The notes: generated by a model not told the origin, from the sequence alone. A stretch of 64,000 nucleotides of DNA from Alkalimarinus coralli (GCF_023650515.1 NZ_CP096016.1:4736501-4800500), one strand, 5' to 3'; shown: positions 23,449-32,258, counted from the first letter of the stretch. Translations and numbers: made by a program.

Positions 23449-23464
23449 AGCGCCCGAAGGCGCT
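23449..23464 (-). terminator. UUCG-loop hairpin downstream of aidB
   Basis: On the minus strand AGCGCC-TTCG-GGCGCT gives a 6-bp stem capped by a C(UUCG)G tetraloop, which is exceptionally stable in RNA. A CTTTTT run follows about 11 bases on. It lies 42 bp after the aidB stop and is the likely 3' end of the TetR-aidB transcript. Confidence 0.6.
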
Positions 23465-23505
23465 CTTGTATCGCGGTCGATTTATACTAATGTCGTGCCG
23501 TTTGT

Positions 23506-25185
23506 TTAGCAGCCAACATTGGGTCTTGCTCTGTCAATGATCGCGGCGCAATCTCCGCTTAATGGCATCGTACCAATGTTGTGGCCGCCGTTGCTGGTCA
23601 GGCGGGATGCGCAAAAAAGATCGCTAACCGCTGAGGGGGCGTTACGCACCAGTAATGAACCTTGTATGGCTAGGGCTAAACGATCAACAATGTTTCGAGC
23701 GCGGTACTCTATATTACTCAGGTCGGTAAACGCTTGTTTAAGATTCAGCACGTAATTATCAAGGGTACTGTTGGCTCCTTTTGACCGGTCTATTTCATCA
23801 AAAAATGCTTCAACTGCAGCGGGCGCTTTTGACATCACGCGCAGTACGTCCAGGCACTGCACGTTTCCACTCCCTTCCCAAATGGCATTGACGGGGGACT
23901 CTCGAAACATTCTGGGGAAGATACTGTTTTCCATCACACCGCTGCCCCCGATACACTCCATTGCTTCATAGGCATGGTTAGGGGTGCGCTTGCAGATCCA
24001 GTATTTGCCAACCGCTGTGCCCAGGCGCATGAGCAGTTGTTCAGACTCATCATGCTGATTATCCAGTGCACGCGCCATGCGCATGGTAAACGCAAGTGAC
24101 CCTTCCTGCTCAAGCGCTAAGTCGGCGAGTACATTTTGCATTAGCGGCTGCTGGTCCAGTTTGGCCCCGAATGCGCTACGGTAATGACAGTGATGGGTAG
24201 CGTGAGCAACGGCAAGTCGCTGGCCAGACGATGACCCCATCATGCAATCAAAACGGGTCAGTGACACCATTTCGATAATGGTTCTGACGCCTTGTCCTTC
24301 TTCTCCGACCATCCAGCCTAATGCGCCACGCAGTTCGGTTTCACTGGATGCGTTGGCGACATTACCCATTTTATCTTTCAATCGCAGTACTTGAAGCGGG
24401 TTTTTACTGCCATCTTCGTTCCAGCGGGGAACTAAAAAACAAGACAGCCCGTTTGGGGCCTGAGCAAGAACCAGAAATGCATCGCACATAGGGGCAGACA
24501 CAAAGTACTTATGCCCGACCAGTTCGTAGAGCTGACCACCCCCTGGCTGGCCAACCGGGTAAGCTTTGGTCGAGTTGGCTCTTACGTCAGAGCCTCCCTG
24601 TTTCTCTGTCATCGCCATACCTATCGTGACGCCCTGTTTAAGAGAGACTGGCTGGTTTGACTCATCATACTGGCGAGAAGTGATGAGTGGCTCCCAAATT
24701 TTGGCTAAGTCAGGTTGTCGCCTGAGTGATGGGATCGACGCAAAGGTCATGGTAATTGGACAGCCGTGGGCAGCCTCTATTTGTGATTGGAGGTAGCATT
24801 TTGCGCTTCTGGCAACATGCGCGCCCGGCTTAGGGTTTGTCCAGGGGGATGAGTGGAGGCCGTTTTCAATTGAGCTTTTCATTAGCTGATGATAAGCCGG
24901 GTGAAATTTTACCTCGTCAACCCTGTGTCCAAAGCGGTTATGGGTGTGAAGCACCGGTTTGTTCTCGTTTGCCTGGAACCCGAGCTCGATATATTTTGCC
25001 TCACCCACTTTTTGCCCGAATGCCGATATTTCATCTATGGCCCAGCCCGCACCTTCTCTCTCCACCGCTTCTTTTAGCGCGATGTCCTGCTCGAAAAGGT
25101 TTATATTCTCAAGTTCAGGCGGCTGGTTTTCGACGGTGTGAGTGTTGGCGAAGTAGCGATTTGGATCTGTTGAATGTGTTTTCAT
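23506..25185 (-). CDS. aidB: AidB-like acyl-CoA dehydrogenase family protein
   Basis: A 559-residue flavoprotein of the AidB branch of acyl-CoA dehydrogenases (E. coli AidB 541). The opening THTVENQPPELENINLF, then EREGAGWA and HPAYHQLMKSSI follow AidB closely. Also visible are AMTEKQGGSDVRANST (FAD-contacting), TRFDCMMGSSS and the late YEAMECIGGSGVMENS. E. coli AidB is part of the alkylation response and binds DNA; some homologues act on isovaleryl-CoA. Its ATG overlaps the stop of the upstream TetR gene (ATGA, 25182-25185), so the two are translationally coupled. Control is probably by that TetR rather than by Ada. Confidence 0.9.
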   Translation of the reverse strand: MKTHSTDPNRYFANTHTVENQPPELENINLFEQDIALKEAVEREGAGWAIDEISAFGQKVGEAKYIELGFQANENKPVLHTHNRFGHRVDEVKFHPAYHQLMKSSIENGLHSSPWTNPKPGAHVARSAKCYLQSQIEAAHGCPITMTFASIPSLRRQPDLAKIWEPLITSRQYDESNQPVSLKQGVTIGMAMTEKQGGSDVRANSTKAYPVGQPGGGQLYELVGHKYFVSAPMCDAFLVLAQAPNGLSCFLVPRWNEDGSKNPLQVLRLKDKMGNVANASSETELRGALGWMVGEEGQGVRTIIEMVSLTRFDCMMGSSSGQRLAVAHATHHCHYRSAFGAKLDQQPLMQNVLADLALEQEGSLAFTMRMARALDNQHDESEQLLMRLGTAVGKYWICKRTPNHAYEAMECIGGSGVMENSIFPRMFRESPVNAIWEGSGNVQCLDVLRVMSKAPAAVEAFFDEIDRSKGANSTLDNYVLNLKQAFTDLSNIEYRARNIVDRLALAIQGSLLVRNAPSAVSDLFCASRLTSNGGHNIGTMPLSGDCAAIIDRARPNVGC

Positions 25186-25868
25186 GAGGAGTATTCCTGG
25201 CCTGTCACTGCTTGAACGCAGAATCGTGAAATTGAATTGATTAGGGCATCTTTGTCGATAACGACATCTTTATTGGTTGTTTGTGAGTGTGCGCACGCTG
25301 GCGCGTGTTGTTGGGAGTTATGCAGTTTTATTCTGCCGGGCGGAGAGAGAGGCCCGACCAACGACTCTGCCATCACACCAACCAATGCCGCTGCTGTTAT
25401 GGATGGGTTTTGTTTGGGGAGTTCACCTGATTGAATACCTTCGTCGATTAACTGCTCAAACAGCTCTGCGTAGGCTTGCCGATAGGTTAGCCGATCAGCG
25501 TCAACAACCGGGTCAACGGGCTCGGCAATGAGTGCCCATGCAAGCTGGGGGGCTTTCAAGGCCCGTTTTGAAAAACAGTTAACCGCCGCTATAAGGCGTT
25601 TGCTGACGGTGTCATCCAAATTGATTGCTTCAGCAACTTTGCTTACTTCAATGTCTGTTGCGGTGCGAAACACTTCGGAAAACAGTTCGGACTTGGATGG
25701 GAAGTGCCGGTAAACCGTGCCTGTTGCTACGTTTGCATCTTGTGCAATTGCACTGACCGTGGCTTCGCGAAAACCGCCCTTCAAAACAAGGTTGCGGGTT
25801 GATAATAAAATTTTGTTTCTGATTTCCGCTTTTTTTGTTTTTGTTTTAACTGTTTCACGGTAAGCCAT
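25182..25868 (-). CDS. TetR-family regulator upstream of aidB
   Basis: About 228 residues. The N-terminal helix-turn-helix is typical: ILLSTRNLVLKGGFREATVSAIAQDANVATGTVYRHFPSKSELFSEVF. The C-terminal ligand domain has no recognisable specificity. The ATG at 25868 (MAYRETVKTKTKK) is chosen. The longer reading from 25934 would add an unusual 22-residue leader, and its ATG lies inside a GTGAA-N6-TTCAC palindrome that looks like an operator. It overlaps aidB by 4 bases and probably controls its own operon. Confidence 0.88.
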   Translation of the reverse strand: MAYRETVKTKTKKAEIRNKILLSTRNLVLKGGFREATVSAIAQDANVATGTVYRHFPSKSELFSEVFRTATDIEVSKVAEAINLDDTVSKRLIAAVNCFSKRALKAPQLAWALIAEPVDPVVDADRLTYRQAYAELFEQLIDEGIQSGELPKQNPSITAAALVGVMAESLVGPLSPPGRIKLHNSQQHAPACAHSQTTNKDVVIDKDALINSISRFCVQAVTGQEYSS

Positions 25869-25925
25869 TCGTTCTGTCTCATTCGCCGTTATCAATAGTT
25901 TGAATTTATATTCATAATTTAATAA

Positions 25926-25941
25926 GTGAATCATTGTTCAC
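25926..25941. promoter_or_regulatory. Palindrome GTGAA-N6-TTCAC, candidate operator of the TetR-aidB operon
   Basis: GTGAATCATTGTTCAC is a 5+5 inverted repeat with a 6-base spacer, 58 bp upstream of the chosen start of the aidB-linked TetR. TetR genes often carry such a site in their own promoter. The arrangement equals that of the two GGAA-N6-TTCC sites nearby but the half-site differs. Confidence 0.5.
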
Positions 25942-25975
25942 ACTATTGAGTCAAGGTGCTAGATGTATTTTAGTA

Positions 25976-26030
25976 TTGGAATGATCGTTCCCTTATGATC
26001 TAATTGCAGGTATTGGAATGATTGTTCCAA
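25976..26030. promoter_or_regulatory. Two GGAA-N6-TTCC palindromes, candidate operators of the second TetR operon
   Basis: TTGGAATGATCGTTCC (25976-25991) and TTGGAATGATTGTTCCAA (26013-26030) differ by one base over the shared part. Their centres are about 37 bp apart, between 3 and 4 helical turns. They lie 48-102 bp upstream of the plus-strand TetR gene at 26078, where its promoter should be. Confidence 0.65.
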
Positions 26031-26077
26031 AATATCCGTTACTTTATTTGGATGCTGGCTAACACGAGCAGGTGAAT

Positions 26078-26653
26078 ATGCGACCTCGAACATTTAACAA
26101 ACAGAAAGCGCTGGCCGATGTGACCCAGTTGTTCTGGCAGCAAGGTTACGAAGGAACATCAGTCCAACAAATACTCGATTGTATGGGGTTAAACAGGAGC
26201 AGCATGTATTCGGCATATGGCGACAAACGGACGCTTTTTTTGCTGGCGCTGGAGCAGTTCTCGGAACTGGGGCGCATGGCGTGCCAGCCTTTGTTGCAGA
26301 TAGCAGACCCCAAGATTGCGATAACTCAGTTTTATCAGCTGGTTTTGTTTTCGCTGTCAGATGAGCAGCGGCGAAGAGGGTGCATGTTGGTTAATACAGT
26401 ACTGGAGCAGTCCGGGCTGGATGACGAACTGGCATCTGCCGCTGCAAATAAACTGCAGGAGATAGAGTTGGCGTTTCAAACCTGTTTCGAGTCTGCAAAA
26501 GCCAGTGGTTATCTGGGGCCTGAATCAGACACTAAAGCGCTGGCGGCATTTTTTATGACGCTGACGAAAGGGTTACGCGTTGCTGCGAGGGAAGGGCGCG
26601 ATGAAGCCGAGATGCATCAAATGATCAAACTGTCACTGGCTGTTTTGGGTTAG
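26078..26653 (+). CDS. TetR-family regulator upstream of the membrane peroxiredoxin
   Basis: A 191-residue regulator beginning MRPRTFNKQKALADV. The DNA-binding part reads VTQLFWQQGYEGTSVQQILDCMGLNRSSMYSAYGDKRTLF, close to the AcuR/NemR-like group of TetR proteins. The Cys-containing segment RRRGCMLVNTVLEQS is also typical of that group. Some members sense electrophiles or acrylate through such cysteines, but that role here is inference. GAGCAGG precedes the ATG at 26078, favouring it over GTG at 26072. The peroxiredoxin gene follows 37 bp on. Confidence 0.9.
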   Translation: MRPRTFNKQKALADVTQLFWQQGYEGTSVQQILDCMGLNRSSMYSAYGDKRTLFLLALEQFSELGRMACQPLLQIADPKIAITQFYQLVLFSLSDEQRRRGCMLVNTVLEQSGLDDELASAAANKLQEIELAFQTCFESAKASGYLGPESDTKALAAFFMTLTKGLRVAAREGRDEAEMHQMIKLSLAVLG

Positions 26654-26690
26654 CAAAAACAATCACTTTTAGTCATCAGGATAACAAACT

Positions 26691-27551
26691 ATGAATAACT
26701 TGCTTAAATCTGTGTTTATTTCCAGCTATGTTACTTTGCTGGTCGTGGCGACCATTCACTCAGTAGTGGGCTTGTGGGAGTTGGGCATCAATAGTGGATG
26801 GACTGGCGTGGCGGTTGCTGTTTGGCCGATGATGTTCTTTTTTGTCAGACTTTTTCTGGCTGATGTTGTTCGTACCAGCCCAAATCTAATTGCGTTTCAG
26901 GCCTTGAGCGGCGTTGGTGCGCTGCTTGCTGTTGTTTTAGGCTGGGGAGGGGCGTCCTTTATTTGGCAGCTAGTGTATGCATTGGGTGTGGGGGTAATGG
27001 GTATCGGCGTTTATGTTTACTGGTATTCGCGCTTCCAGCGCAGTGAGGCTGAATTTCTAAAACCGGGAGAAGCGTTGCCCGGATTTCAGCTGGAAGACGA
27101 ATCGGGAAACACGGTTTTATCAGAGTCCTTGCTGGGCCAACCTGCACTATTAATTTTTTATCGTGGCAATTGGTGTCCTTTGTGTATGGCACAGATTAAA
27201 GAAGTCGCGGGTCAGTATCAGGCGCTGGCTGAATTGGGAGCCACTGTCGCGTTGATTAGCCCTCAGCCCCATGAAAATACCCGAGGGTTAGCCGAGAAAT
27301 TCAATGTACCTTTTAAGTTTTTAGTTGATAAAAATAATCATGCTGCAAAAATACTGGGTATTAGCGCTGAAAATGGTACCCCTAAAGGGATGGAGGTGCT
27401 GGGATATGACAGTGATACGGTTATGCCCACGGTGCTGATTACCGACAAGAAAGGCACTATAATATTCGCAGATTTGACCGATAACTACCGTGTTCGCCCC
27501 GAGCCGGAAACGTTTATAAATGTGCTGAAAGCGCACGGTATTGCGTCGTGA
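26691..27551 (+). CDS. Membrane-anchored peroxiredoxin/redoxin
   Basis: 286 residues. Four hydrophobic segments (about 8-115) form a DoxX- or MauE-like membrane part, followed by an AhpC/TSA redoxin domain (about 125-286). The redox site is YRGNWCPLCMAQIKE, a CxxC in the place of the usual peroxidatic Cys. It is therefore closer to the PRX-like/TlpA-like group than to classical AhpC. Other features are VALISPQPHENTRGLAEKF, a DKNNHAAKILGI loop and a PTVLITDKKGTI strand. It probably reduces peroxides or thiols at the membrane, under the TetR just upstream. Confidence 0.85.
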   Translation: MNNLLKSVFISSYVTLLVVATIHSVVGLWELGINSGWTGVAVAVWPMMFFFVRLFLADVVRTSPNLIAFQALSGVGALLAVVLGWGGASFIWQLVYALGVGVMGIGVYVYWYSRFQRSEAEFLKPGEALPGFQLEDESGNTVLSESLLGQPALLIFYRGNWCPLCMAQIKEVAGQYQALAELGATVALISPQPHENTRGLAEKFNVPFKFLVDKNNHAAKILGISAENGTPKGMEVLGYDSDTVMPTVLITDKKGTIIFADLTDNYRVRPEPETFINVLKAHGIAS

Positions 27552-27635
27552 AGGTGGGCTCTACAGCCAACCCCAAAAAGCGTTGCATGGAGAGGGGAGA
27601 CCAGCCCCTTGAAGTAATAACATCGAGTAAAAACT

Positions 27636-29837
27636 TTGGATAACGAGCACTACCTGGCTGCGGTCATCGCGTTAAAACAGCAAGCGGAGCTTGCGAGACA
27701 AAGACGGTTGCTGGTTCTATCCGGTGACAGGGCTTGGGCGGTAGACTTGGCTCTGTTGATTATCAAACAATTAGGGGGTGGTTCTGCCCTCTGGCTGACT
27801 GATGAGCTGAAGTCCGGTCATGATACTCAAGCGCTTGATATCGATGTTACCCCCGCTAAAAAAGCCATACGCCACTTAGGTAGCGAGCGAAAACTCATTG
27901 TTATGGACGCCTATGCGGGTTTTCACCCTGACGGTTTTGGTGCCATCAGTGGCACGTTGCAGTCAGGAGGGTTGTTTATTCTATTAGCACCAAACTTGAA
28001 CCAATGGTCTGCCTATGATGACCCAGACTATGATCGTGTTACCTCTCCGCCTTTTTGTCGCTCCGAACTAGACCATCGATTTATTGCCCGTGTTGCGAAT
28101 GCGATCTGCGCCTCAGAGCATGCTCTGACCGTGAATCAAGGGCAGCCTGTCACCTGTGATTCTGTGACTATTGCTCAGGCTGAACCGCGCTCTGAACGTT
28201 TGCAGTTTGATGGCTGTTTGACGTTAGACCAAAAGCATGCGGTCACTGCTGTTTGCAAGGTGGTGACGGGGCATCGCCGAAGGCCATTGGTGATAACTTC
28301 TGACCGAGGAAGGGGCAAAAGCGCAGCGCTAGGGATAGCAGCGGCTAAACTGATAGGGCAAGGGCTGACCCGTATTATCCTGACAGCGCCCTTTATTGAC
28401 TCTGTAGAAAGCGCTTTCTTGATGCTGCAGAAGCAATTTCCGGCGGGTAAGCGTCATGGATCCAAATTCTCCAGCAAAGGGGATGCTGTTAATGAGGTTA
28501 CTTTTGTCGCACCTGATGAGTTGATATCGGCGTCGCCTGATGCAGATTTGGTGTTGGTTGATGAGGCTGCTGCGATTCCTGCTCCAATGTTAGAGGCGTT
28601 GTTGAAGCGTTATTCCAGGATTGTCTACGCGTCGACTATTCATGGCTACGAGGGGACTGGAAGAGGGTTTGCTGTTCGTTTCATCAAAGTGCTGGATCAG
28701 CTAACGCCTCAATGGCAGTCTCTGCATCTTAAGTCGCCTATCCGTTGGGCGGAAGGTGACCCTCTTGAGCAGCTTGTTTTTCACTCCCTGCTATTAAATG
28801 CCTCGCCCTCAGAGCCTGAAGAGGGAAAATCTCTTGAGCCTGATTCTGTTGTTTGCCGGTGGCTTGAACAGGAGGCGCTGGCGCAGGATGAAGCGCTGCT
28901 TAACCAAATCTTTGGTCTGCTGGTTTTGGCGCATTATCGCACAAGTCCTGAAGACTTAAGAATGCTGCTAGACGGCCCTTCACTGCGTATTGCGGCCCTG
29001 TTTGATGGTGCCTGTGTTGTGGCTGTGGTGCTGGTGGCTCGCGAAGGTGGCCTGGACAGGGCGACGGGGGATATGATTTGGCAGGGGCGTCGCCGGCCAA
29101 GAGGGCATTTAATACCTCAATCACTATCGAGCTTTAGCGGCTTTCATGAGGCGACAAACCTTATAGGCCACCGGGTGATGCGTATAGCGGTTCACCCCAA
29201 ACTGCACCGCTTTGGTCTGGGGCGGCGACTGCTTCATGAAGTATTCAAGTATGCCCGTAATGATGAGGCGGACTATATCGGAGCCAGTTTTGGTGCCACT
29301 TCTGATCTGCTGGATTTCTGGTTGAGTGCTGGCTTTTCAGTATTGCGGCTCGGGTTTCAGCGAGATGCGGCCAGTGGAACGCATTCGGTGATTGTGATGA
29401 ACCCCGTTTCCAGTGCGGCTGAGGCGCTACGCAAAGAGGCACAGCAGCGTTTTACCGAGCAGTTTATTTATGACTTGAGTGGCAGCTTTAGAGGGCTTGA
29501 CGTCGGCATTATACAGCGGCTGTTGCATTCCAATTTTCAGTTAGAATACACCCTGAGTAAAAGAGATATTGATGACTTGACGGTGTTTTCTGAGCATCAG
29601 CGGATGTATGAAAGTTGCAGTTTTGCGGTGTTTAAGCTTGTAATGAACGCGCTTATACATGGTTCTGCTGGCGTTCTTGATGCTGAAGAAGCACCTATTC
29701 TTGTCCGGCGAGTGGTTCAGAAAAATAACCCCGATGAGATAGTATCCGAGTGCTCGCTAACGGGGAAAAAAGAGCTGGGTGAACGGCTTCGGAGGGCTGT
29801 TCGGGCATTGTTACTCTGGTATAAGCAAAAATGCTAA
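27636..29837 (+). CDS. tmcA: tRNA(Met) cytidine acetyltransferase TmcA
   Basis: A 733-residue enzyme that makes N4-acetylcytidine at the wobble base of elongator tRNA(Met), using acetyl-CoA and ATP or GTP. Parts in order: N-terminal domain with RRLLVLSGDRAWAVD, an RNA-helicase-like module with Walker A TSDRGRGKSAALG and Walker B LVLVDEAAAIP, then a GNAT domain with RIAVHPKLHRFGLGRRLL, and a C-terminal tRNA-binding tail. E. coli TmcA has 671 residues. The start is an uncommon TTG at 27636: an in-frame stop lies at 27618, no ATG lies between, and the N-terminus aligns with E. coli TmcA from there. Confidence 0.92.
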   Translation: MDNEHYLAAVIALKQQAELARQRRLLVLSGDRAWAVDLALLIIKQLGGGSALWLTDELKSGHDTQALDIDVTPAKKAIRHLGSERKLIVMDAYAGFHPDGFGAISGTLQSGGLFILLAPNLNQWSAYDDPDYDRVTSPPFCRSELDHRFIARVANAICASEHALTVNQGQPVTCDSVTIAQAEPRSERLQFDGCLTLDQKHAVTAVCKVVTGHRRRPLVITSDRGRGKSAALGIAAAKLIGQGLTRIILTAPFIDSVESAFLMLQKQFPAGKRHGSKFSSKGDAVNEVTFVAPDELISASPDADLVLVDEAAAIPAPMLEALLKRYSRIVYASTIHGYEGTGRGFAVRFIKVLDQLTPQWQSLHLKSPIRWAEGDPLEQLVFHSLLLNASPSEPEEGKSLEPDSVVCRWLEQEALAQDEALLNQIFGLLVLAHYRTSPEDLRMLLDGPSLRIAALFDGACVVAVVLVAREGGLDRATGDMIWQGRRRPRGHLIPQSLSSFSGFHEATNLIGHRVMRIAVHPKLHRFGLGRRLLHEVFKYARNDEADYIGASFGATSDLLDFWLSAGFSVLRLGFQRDAASGTHSVIVMNPVSSAAEALRKEAQQRFTEQFIYDLSGSFRGLDVGIIQRLLHSNFQLEYTLSKRDIDDLTVFSEHQRMYESCSFAVFKLVMNALIHGSAGVLDAEEAPILVRRVVQKNNPDEIVSECSLTGKKELGERLRRAVRALLLWYKQKC

Positions 29838-29965
29838 TTAACAGAAGATAACAAATAAAAACTACCACCTCTTCTTCTTTTCATGTTTCATAACCTGAGT
29901 CAAGGTAAGTTGGCCACCGCTTCGTATAATGCTCCAGAGTGGTCTTTATTAAGGTAGTAGATTAA

Positions 29966-30283
29966 ATGATTCAAGAAAATATCGTTGATAAACCCCAGAA
30001 ACAGACGGTGTGGCTGGTTGCGTCGATTGTCCCCGCATTTTTTATGGTTTTCGGCACACTGATTACCTTTACATCCTACATTCAGCTCTGGGGCGGAAGT
30101 ACCCAGGCGTCAACTGTTCTCGGTGTATTTTTTGCCGAAATTACCTTGGTTATTACTGCGTTTGGTTTGTTGGCTTATTTAAAAACCGACCACAAAACCC
30201 AAATGGTCAAAAACATTGCCCGGCTCAACTGGTGTATAGTCGCATACGCAGTGATAGCAGGCCTTTACCTGTTTCTTGCATAA
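29966..30283 (+). CDS. Small membrane protein, unknown function
   Basis: 105 residues with three hydrophobic segments (about 15-38, 48-70, 86-104). No known motif is visible. It starts 128 bp after tmcA and is followed 27 bp on by the DUF1415 gene, so the two may be co-transcribed. A +1 frame through the same DNA at 30010 is a shadow. Confidence 0.7.
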   Translation: MIQENIVDKPQKQTVWLVASIVPAFFMVFGTLITFTSYIQLWGGSTQASTVLGVFFAEITLVITAFGLLAYLKTDHKTQMVKNIARLNWCIVAYAVIAGLYLFLA

Positions 30284-30310
30284 ATATCATAACTCTTTTG
30301 GTAACTCGGA

Positions 30311-30913
30311 ATGACAGCCGCTATGCTCTCTGATGAGCAAGTTATTGAGCATACAAAAGCTTGGGTCTCATCTGTGGTTGTGGGTGACAACTTCTGCCCG
30401 TTTGCCAGAAAGGAAGTGGACAACGATACTGTTCGTTATTGCGTGGCTCGTTGCATGAACGAGGGATCTGTCGGGCAGGAAGAGTCAGCGCTGGAAAACG
30501 GGCTGATGGCACTGATAGCTGAGTGCATAAAGTTGGATGATGACGCGGAAATCGAAACCACGATTGTGATTTATCCCTCCGGCTTCTCTGATTTTCAGGG
30601 CTTTCTCTCGCTCACTGAAATAGCGAATAGTCTATTGGCTGCAAATGGATATGAAGGCATCTATCAACTTGCCAGTTTTCACCCTGAGTACTGCTTTGCT
30701 GATTCAATAGGCGACGACCCTGCCAATTATACCAACCGATCTCCCTACCCGGCGCTTCACCTGATTCGTGAAGAGAGCATTGAGCGAGCGCTTGAGGGTA
30801 TCAGTAACCCCGAGCGCATCCCAGAGCGAAATGTGCGTTATGCACGAGAAAAAGGTTTGCAGCGAATGCGAGAAAAGCTGCTTGCATGCTCGATCCAGCA
30901 GCCTGCGCCTTAA
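30311..30913 (+). CDS. DUF1415 family protein
   Basis: A 200-residue cytoplasmic protein of the DUF1415 family. The family pattern is clear: WVSSVVVGDNFCPFARKE near the N-terminus and LASFHPEYCFADSIGDDPANYTNRSPYPALHLIREESIERAL in the C-terminal half. The conserved Cys-Pro-Phe and His residues hint at metal or redox chemistry, but the function is unknown. Two ATG codons lie four residues apart (30311, 30323); the first is kept. Confidence 0.88.
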   Translation: MTAAMLSDEQVIEHTKAWVSSVVVGDNFCPFARKEVDNDTVRYCVARCMNEGSVGQEESALENGLMALIAECIKLDDDAEIETTIVIYPSGFSDFQGFLSLTEIANSLLAANGYEGIYQLASFHPEYCFADSIGDDPANYTNRSPYPALHLIREESIERALEGISNPERIPERNVRYAREKGLQRMREKLLACSIQQPAP

Positions 30914-31135
30914 GTTTTCGCTATCACCACGGCCCTTTTTTAGTTCATTCGATATTTTTCACAACTTAGTGAGCAGGCTTGCAGTTCAGATTGAGTGATC
31001 GATAGAGTCATCATGCGTTGCCAATGTGCGTCCGAAATTAATATTCGTTAATCTCTCTGGATAAATGAGTTTGAATTGTGGAATCATACAAATGAGCTAT
31101 TTCGGCGTAATCCAACACTCATATGGGAGTACATG

Positions 31136-31630
31136 ATGTACAAAAAACTGGCAATGATCGCGTTACTACTGGTTGCCTCAGTGGCAAGCGCAGATGAAGC
31201 GAAACAGAGAGCTTTGGCTGAAGAGATGCTTAAAGCGTCACAAGCAGATGCAGTATTAGAGAATATGTCAAAACAGGTTAATGCAATGTTTGCTCAGACG
31301 GTTAAGCAAATGAATGTACCGGAAGAGAGGCAGGCAGAGGCTGAAAAGTATCAGCAGCGGCTGAATAAAATACTGGAAGAAGAGATGTCGTGGAACAAGC
31401 TAAAGGGCCAGTTTATTGATGTTTACGTAGATGTTTTCTCAGAAGAAGAGTTGAAGGAGCTGGTTGATTTTTACAATTCTCCTGTCGGCAAAAAGCTAAT
31501 CTCAAAGATGCCTCGGCTTATGCAAAAGTCAATGGGGCTCGCTCAGCAGCAGATGCAAACCATCATTCCGAAAATCAAGGCGCTTTCTCAAGAAATGCAG
31601 GCTGAGCTATACCAGCAACCCCAAGGCTAA
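31136..31630 (+). CDS. Exported DUF2059 protein
   Basis: A 164-residue periplasmic protein. The signal peptide is MYKKLAMIALLLVASVASA. The mature part is helical and ends with the DUF2059 hallmark: VDVFSEEELKELVDFYNSPVGKKLISKMPRLMQ. Members occur widely in proteobacteria and have no settled function. The ATG at 31136 is preferred because GGGAG ends 6 bases upstream; a longer reading would place the signal peptide internally. Confidence 0.88.
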   Translation: MYKKLAMIALLLVASVASADEAKQRALAEEMLKASQADAVLENMSKQVNAMFAQTVKQMNVPEERQAEAEKYQQRLNKILEEEMSWNKLKGQFIDVYVDVFSEEELKELVDFYNSPVGKKLISKMPRLMQKSMGLAQQQMQTIIPKIKALSQEMQAELYQQPQG

Positions 31631-31938
31631 CAGTGAACATGTGGGCAGAGCGTCAAAATCAAACAGTTGTTTAAAAATAAATGACAAAAAAGTCAGCTAT
31701 TACAGTGTTTTATATTGAATAGTTCGCCGCCCACTTTATATAATGCCCCCAACAGGCTGTTAAGTATCATAAATTTGACACAAAAAGATACAAAAAAATA
31801 CAAACAAGTTGTCCGTTTTTTGTGGCGCAGGCGTTAAGGTGAGCTATAAATACAATAAATTTTATAGCTAAAACGTCTTTATATGGCAGCTATGTTTAGT
31901 AGTGGTTTAATAATAAGATCGATAGTTGGGGTATGCAT
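31631..31938. other. Long AT-rich leader of the SutA-like gene
   Basis: About 308 bp with no gene. It is AT-rich and contains an 8-bp inverted repeat, GCTATAAA (31843-31850) and TTTATAGC (31861-31868), plus several A-runs. A long AT-rich upstream region suggests strong or regulated transcription of the small gene that follows. Confidence 0.55.
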
Positions 31939-32154
31939 ATGTTTGAAACAGAAGTAGAAACTAATACTAAAACAAAAAAGAAAGATGATGCAGAGGCGTT
32001 GTCTTTAGCAGATCGTGCTCAGGTTCGCTCTCAGTTAATGAGCGATGTTGAAGCGTTCTTAAATAGCGGCGGTCAGGTAACCCAAGTAGATAACAATGTG
32101 CGCGCTGATCCTCCGCGCAAGCCATCAATGAGTTATGGCTCTGCGCCTATCTAG
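31939..32154 (+). CDS. sutA: SutA-like RNA polymerase-associated regulator, short form
   Basis: A 71-residue protein beginning MFETEVETNTKTKKKDD. The C-terminal half matches what I know of Pseudomonas SutA: a helix (RSQLMSDVEAFLNSGGQVTQV) and a tail with ADPPRKP and YGSAPI (SutA: ADPPKKP, YGSRPI). SutA binds RNA polymerase and promotes transcription of rRNA and other genes during slow growth. The acidic N-terminal arm of SutA is much reduced here, replaced by a short Lys/Glu stretch. The ATG at 31939 is used (TTGGGG 7 bases upstream). A strong terminator follows at 32236. Confidence 0.75.
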   Translation: MFETEVETNTKTKKKDDAEALSLADRAQVRSQLMSDVEAFLNSGGQVTQVDNNVRADPPRKPSMSYGSAPI

Positions 32155-32234
32155 CAAGCAATGAAAAAATTCTAAAGCAGGTATTGTTCTGCTTTCGTTC
32201 TTTTGTCTTTCTATTCCCATAGAATTGACTCCTC

Positions 32235-32258
32235 AGGGTGCGACATGCACCCTTTTTT
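32235..32258 (+). terminator. Intrinsic terminator after the SutA-like gene
   Basis: GGGTGC (32236-32241) and GCACCC (32247-32252) form a 6-bp stem with a 5-base loop, followed by six T. It isolates the SutA-like gene as a monocistronic unit. Confidence 0.88.

Noticed and set aside
25869-25934. Longer N-terminus for the aidB-linked TetR
   Set aside because: The added residues are unlike TetR leaders, and the ATG lies in an operator-like palindrome.
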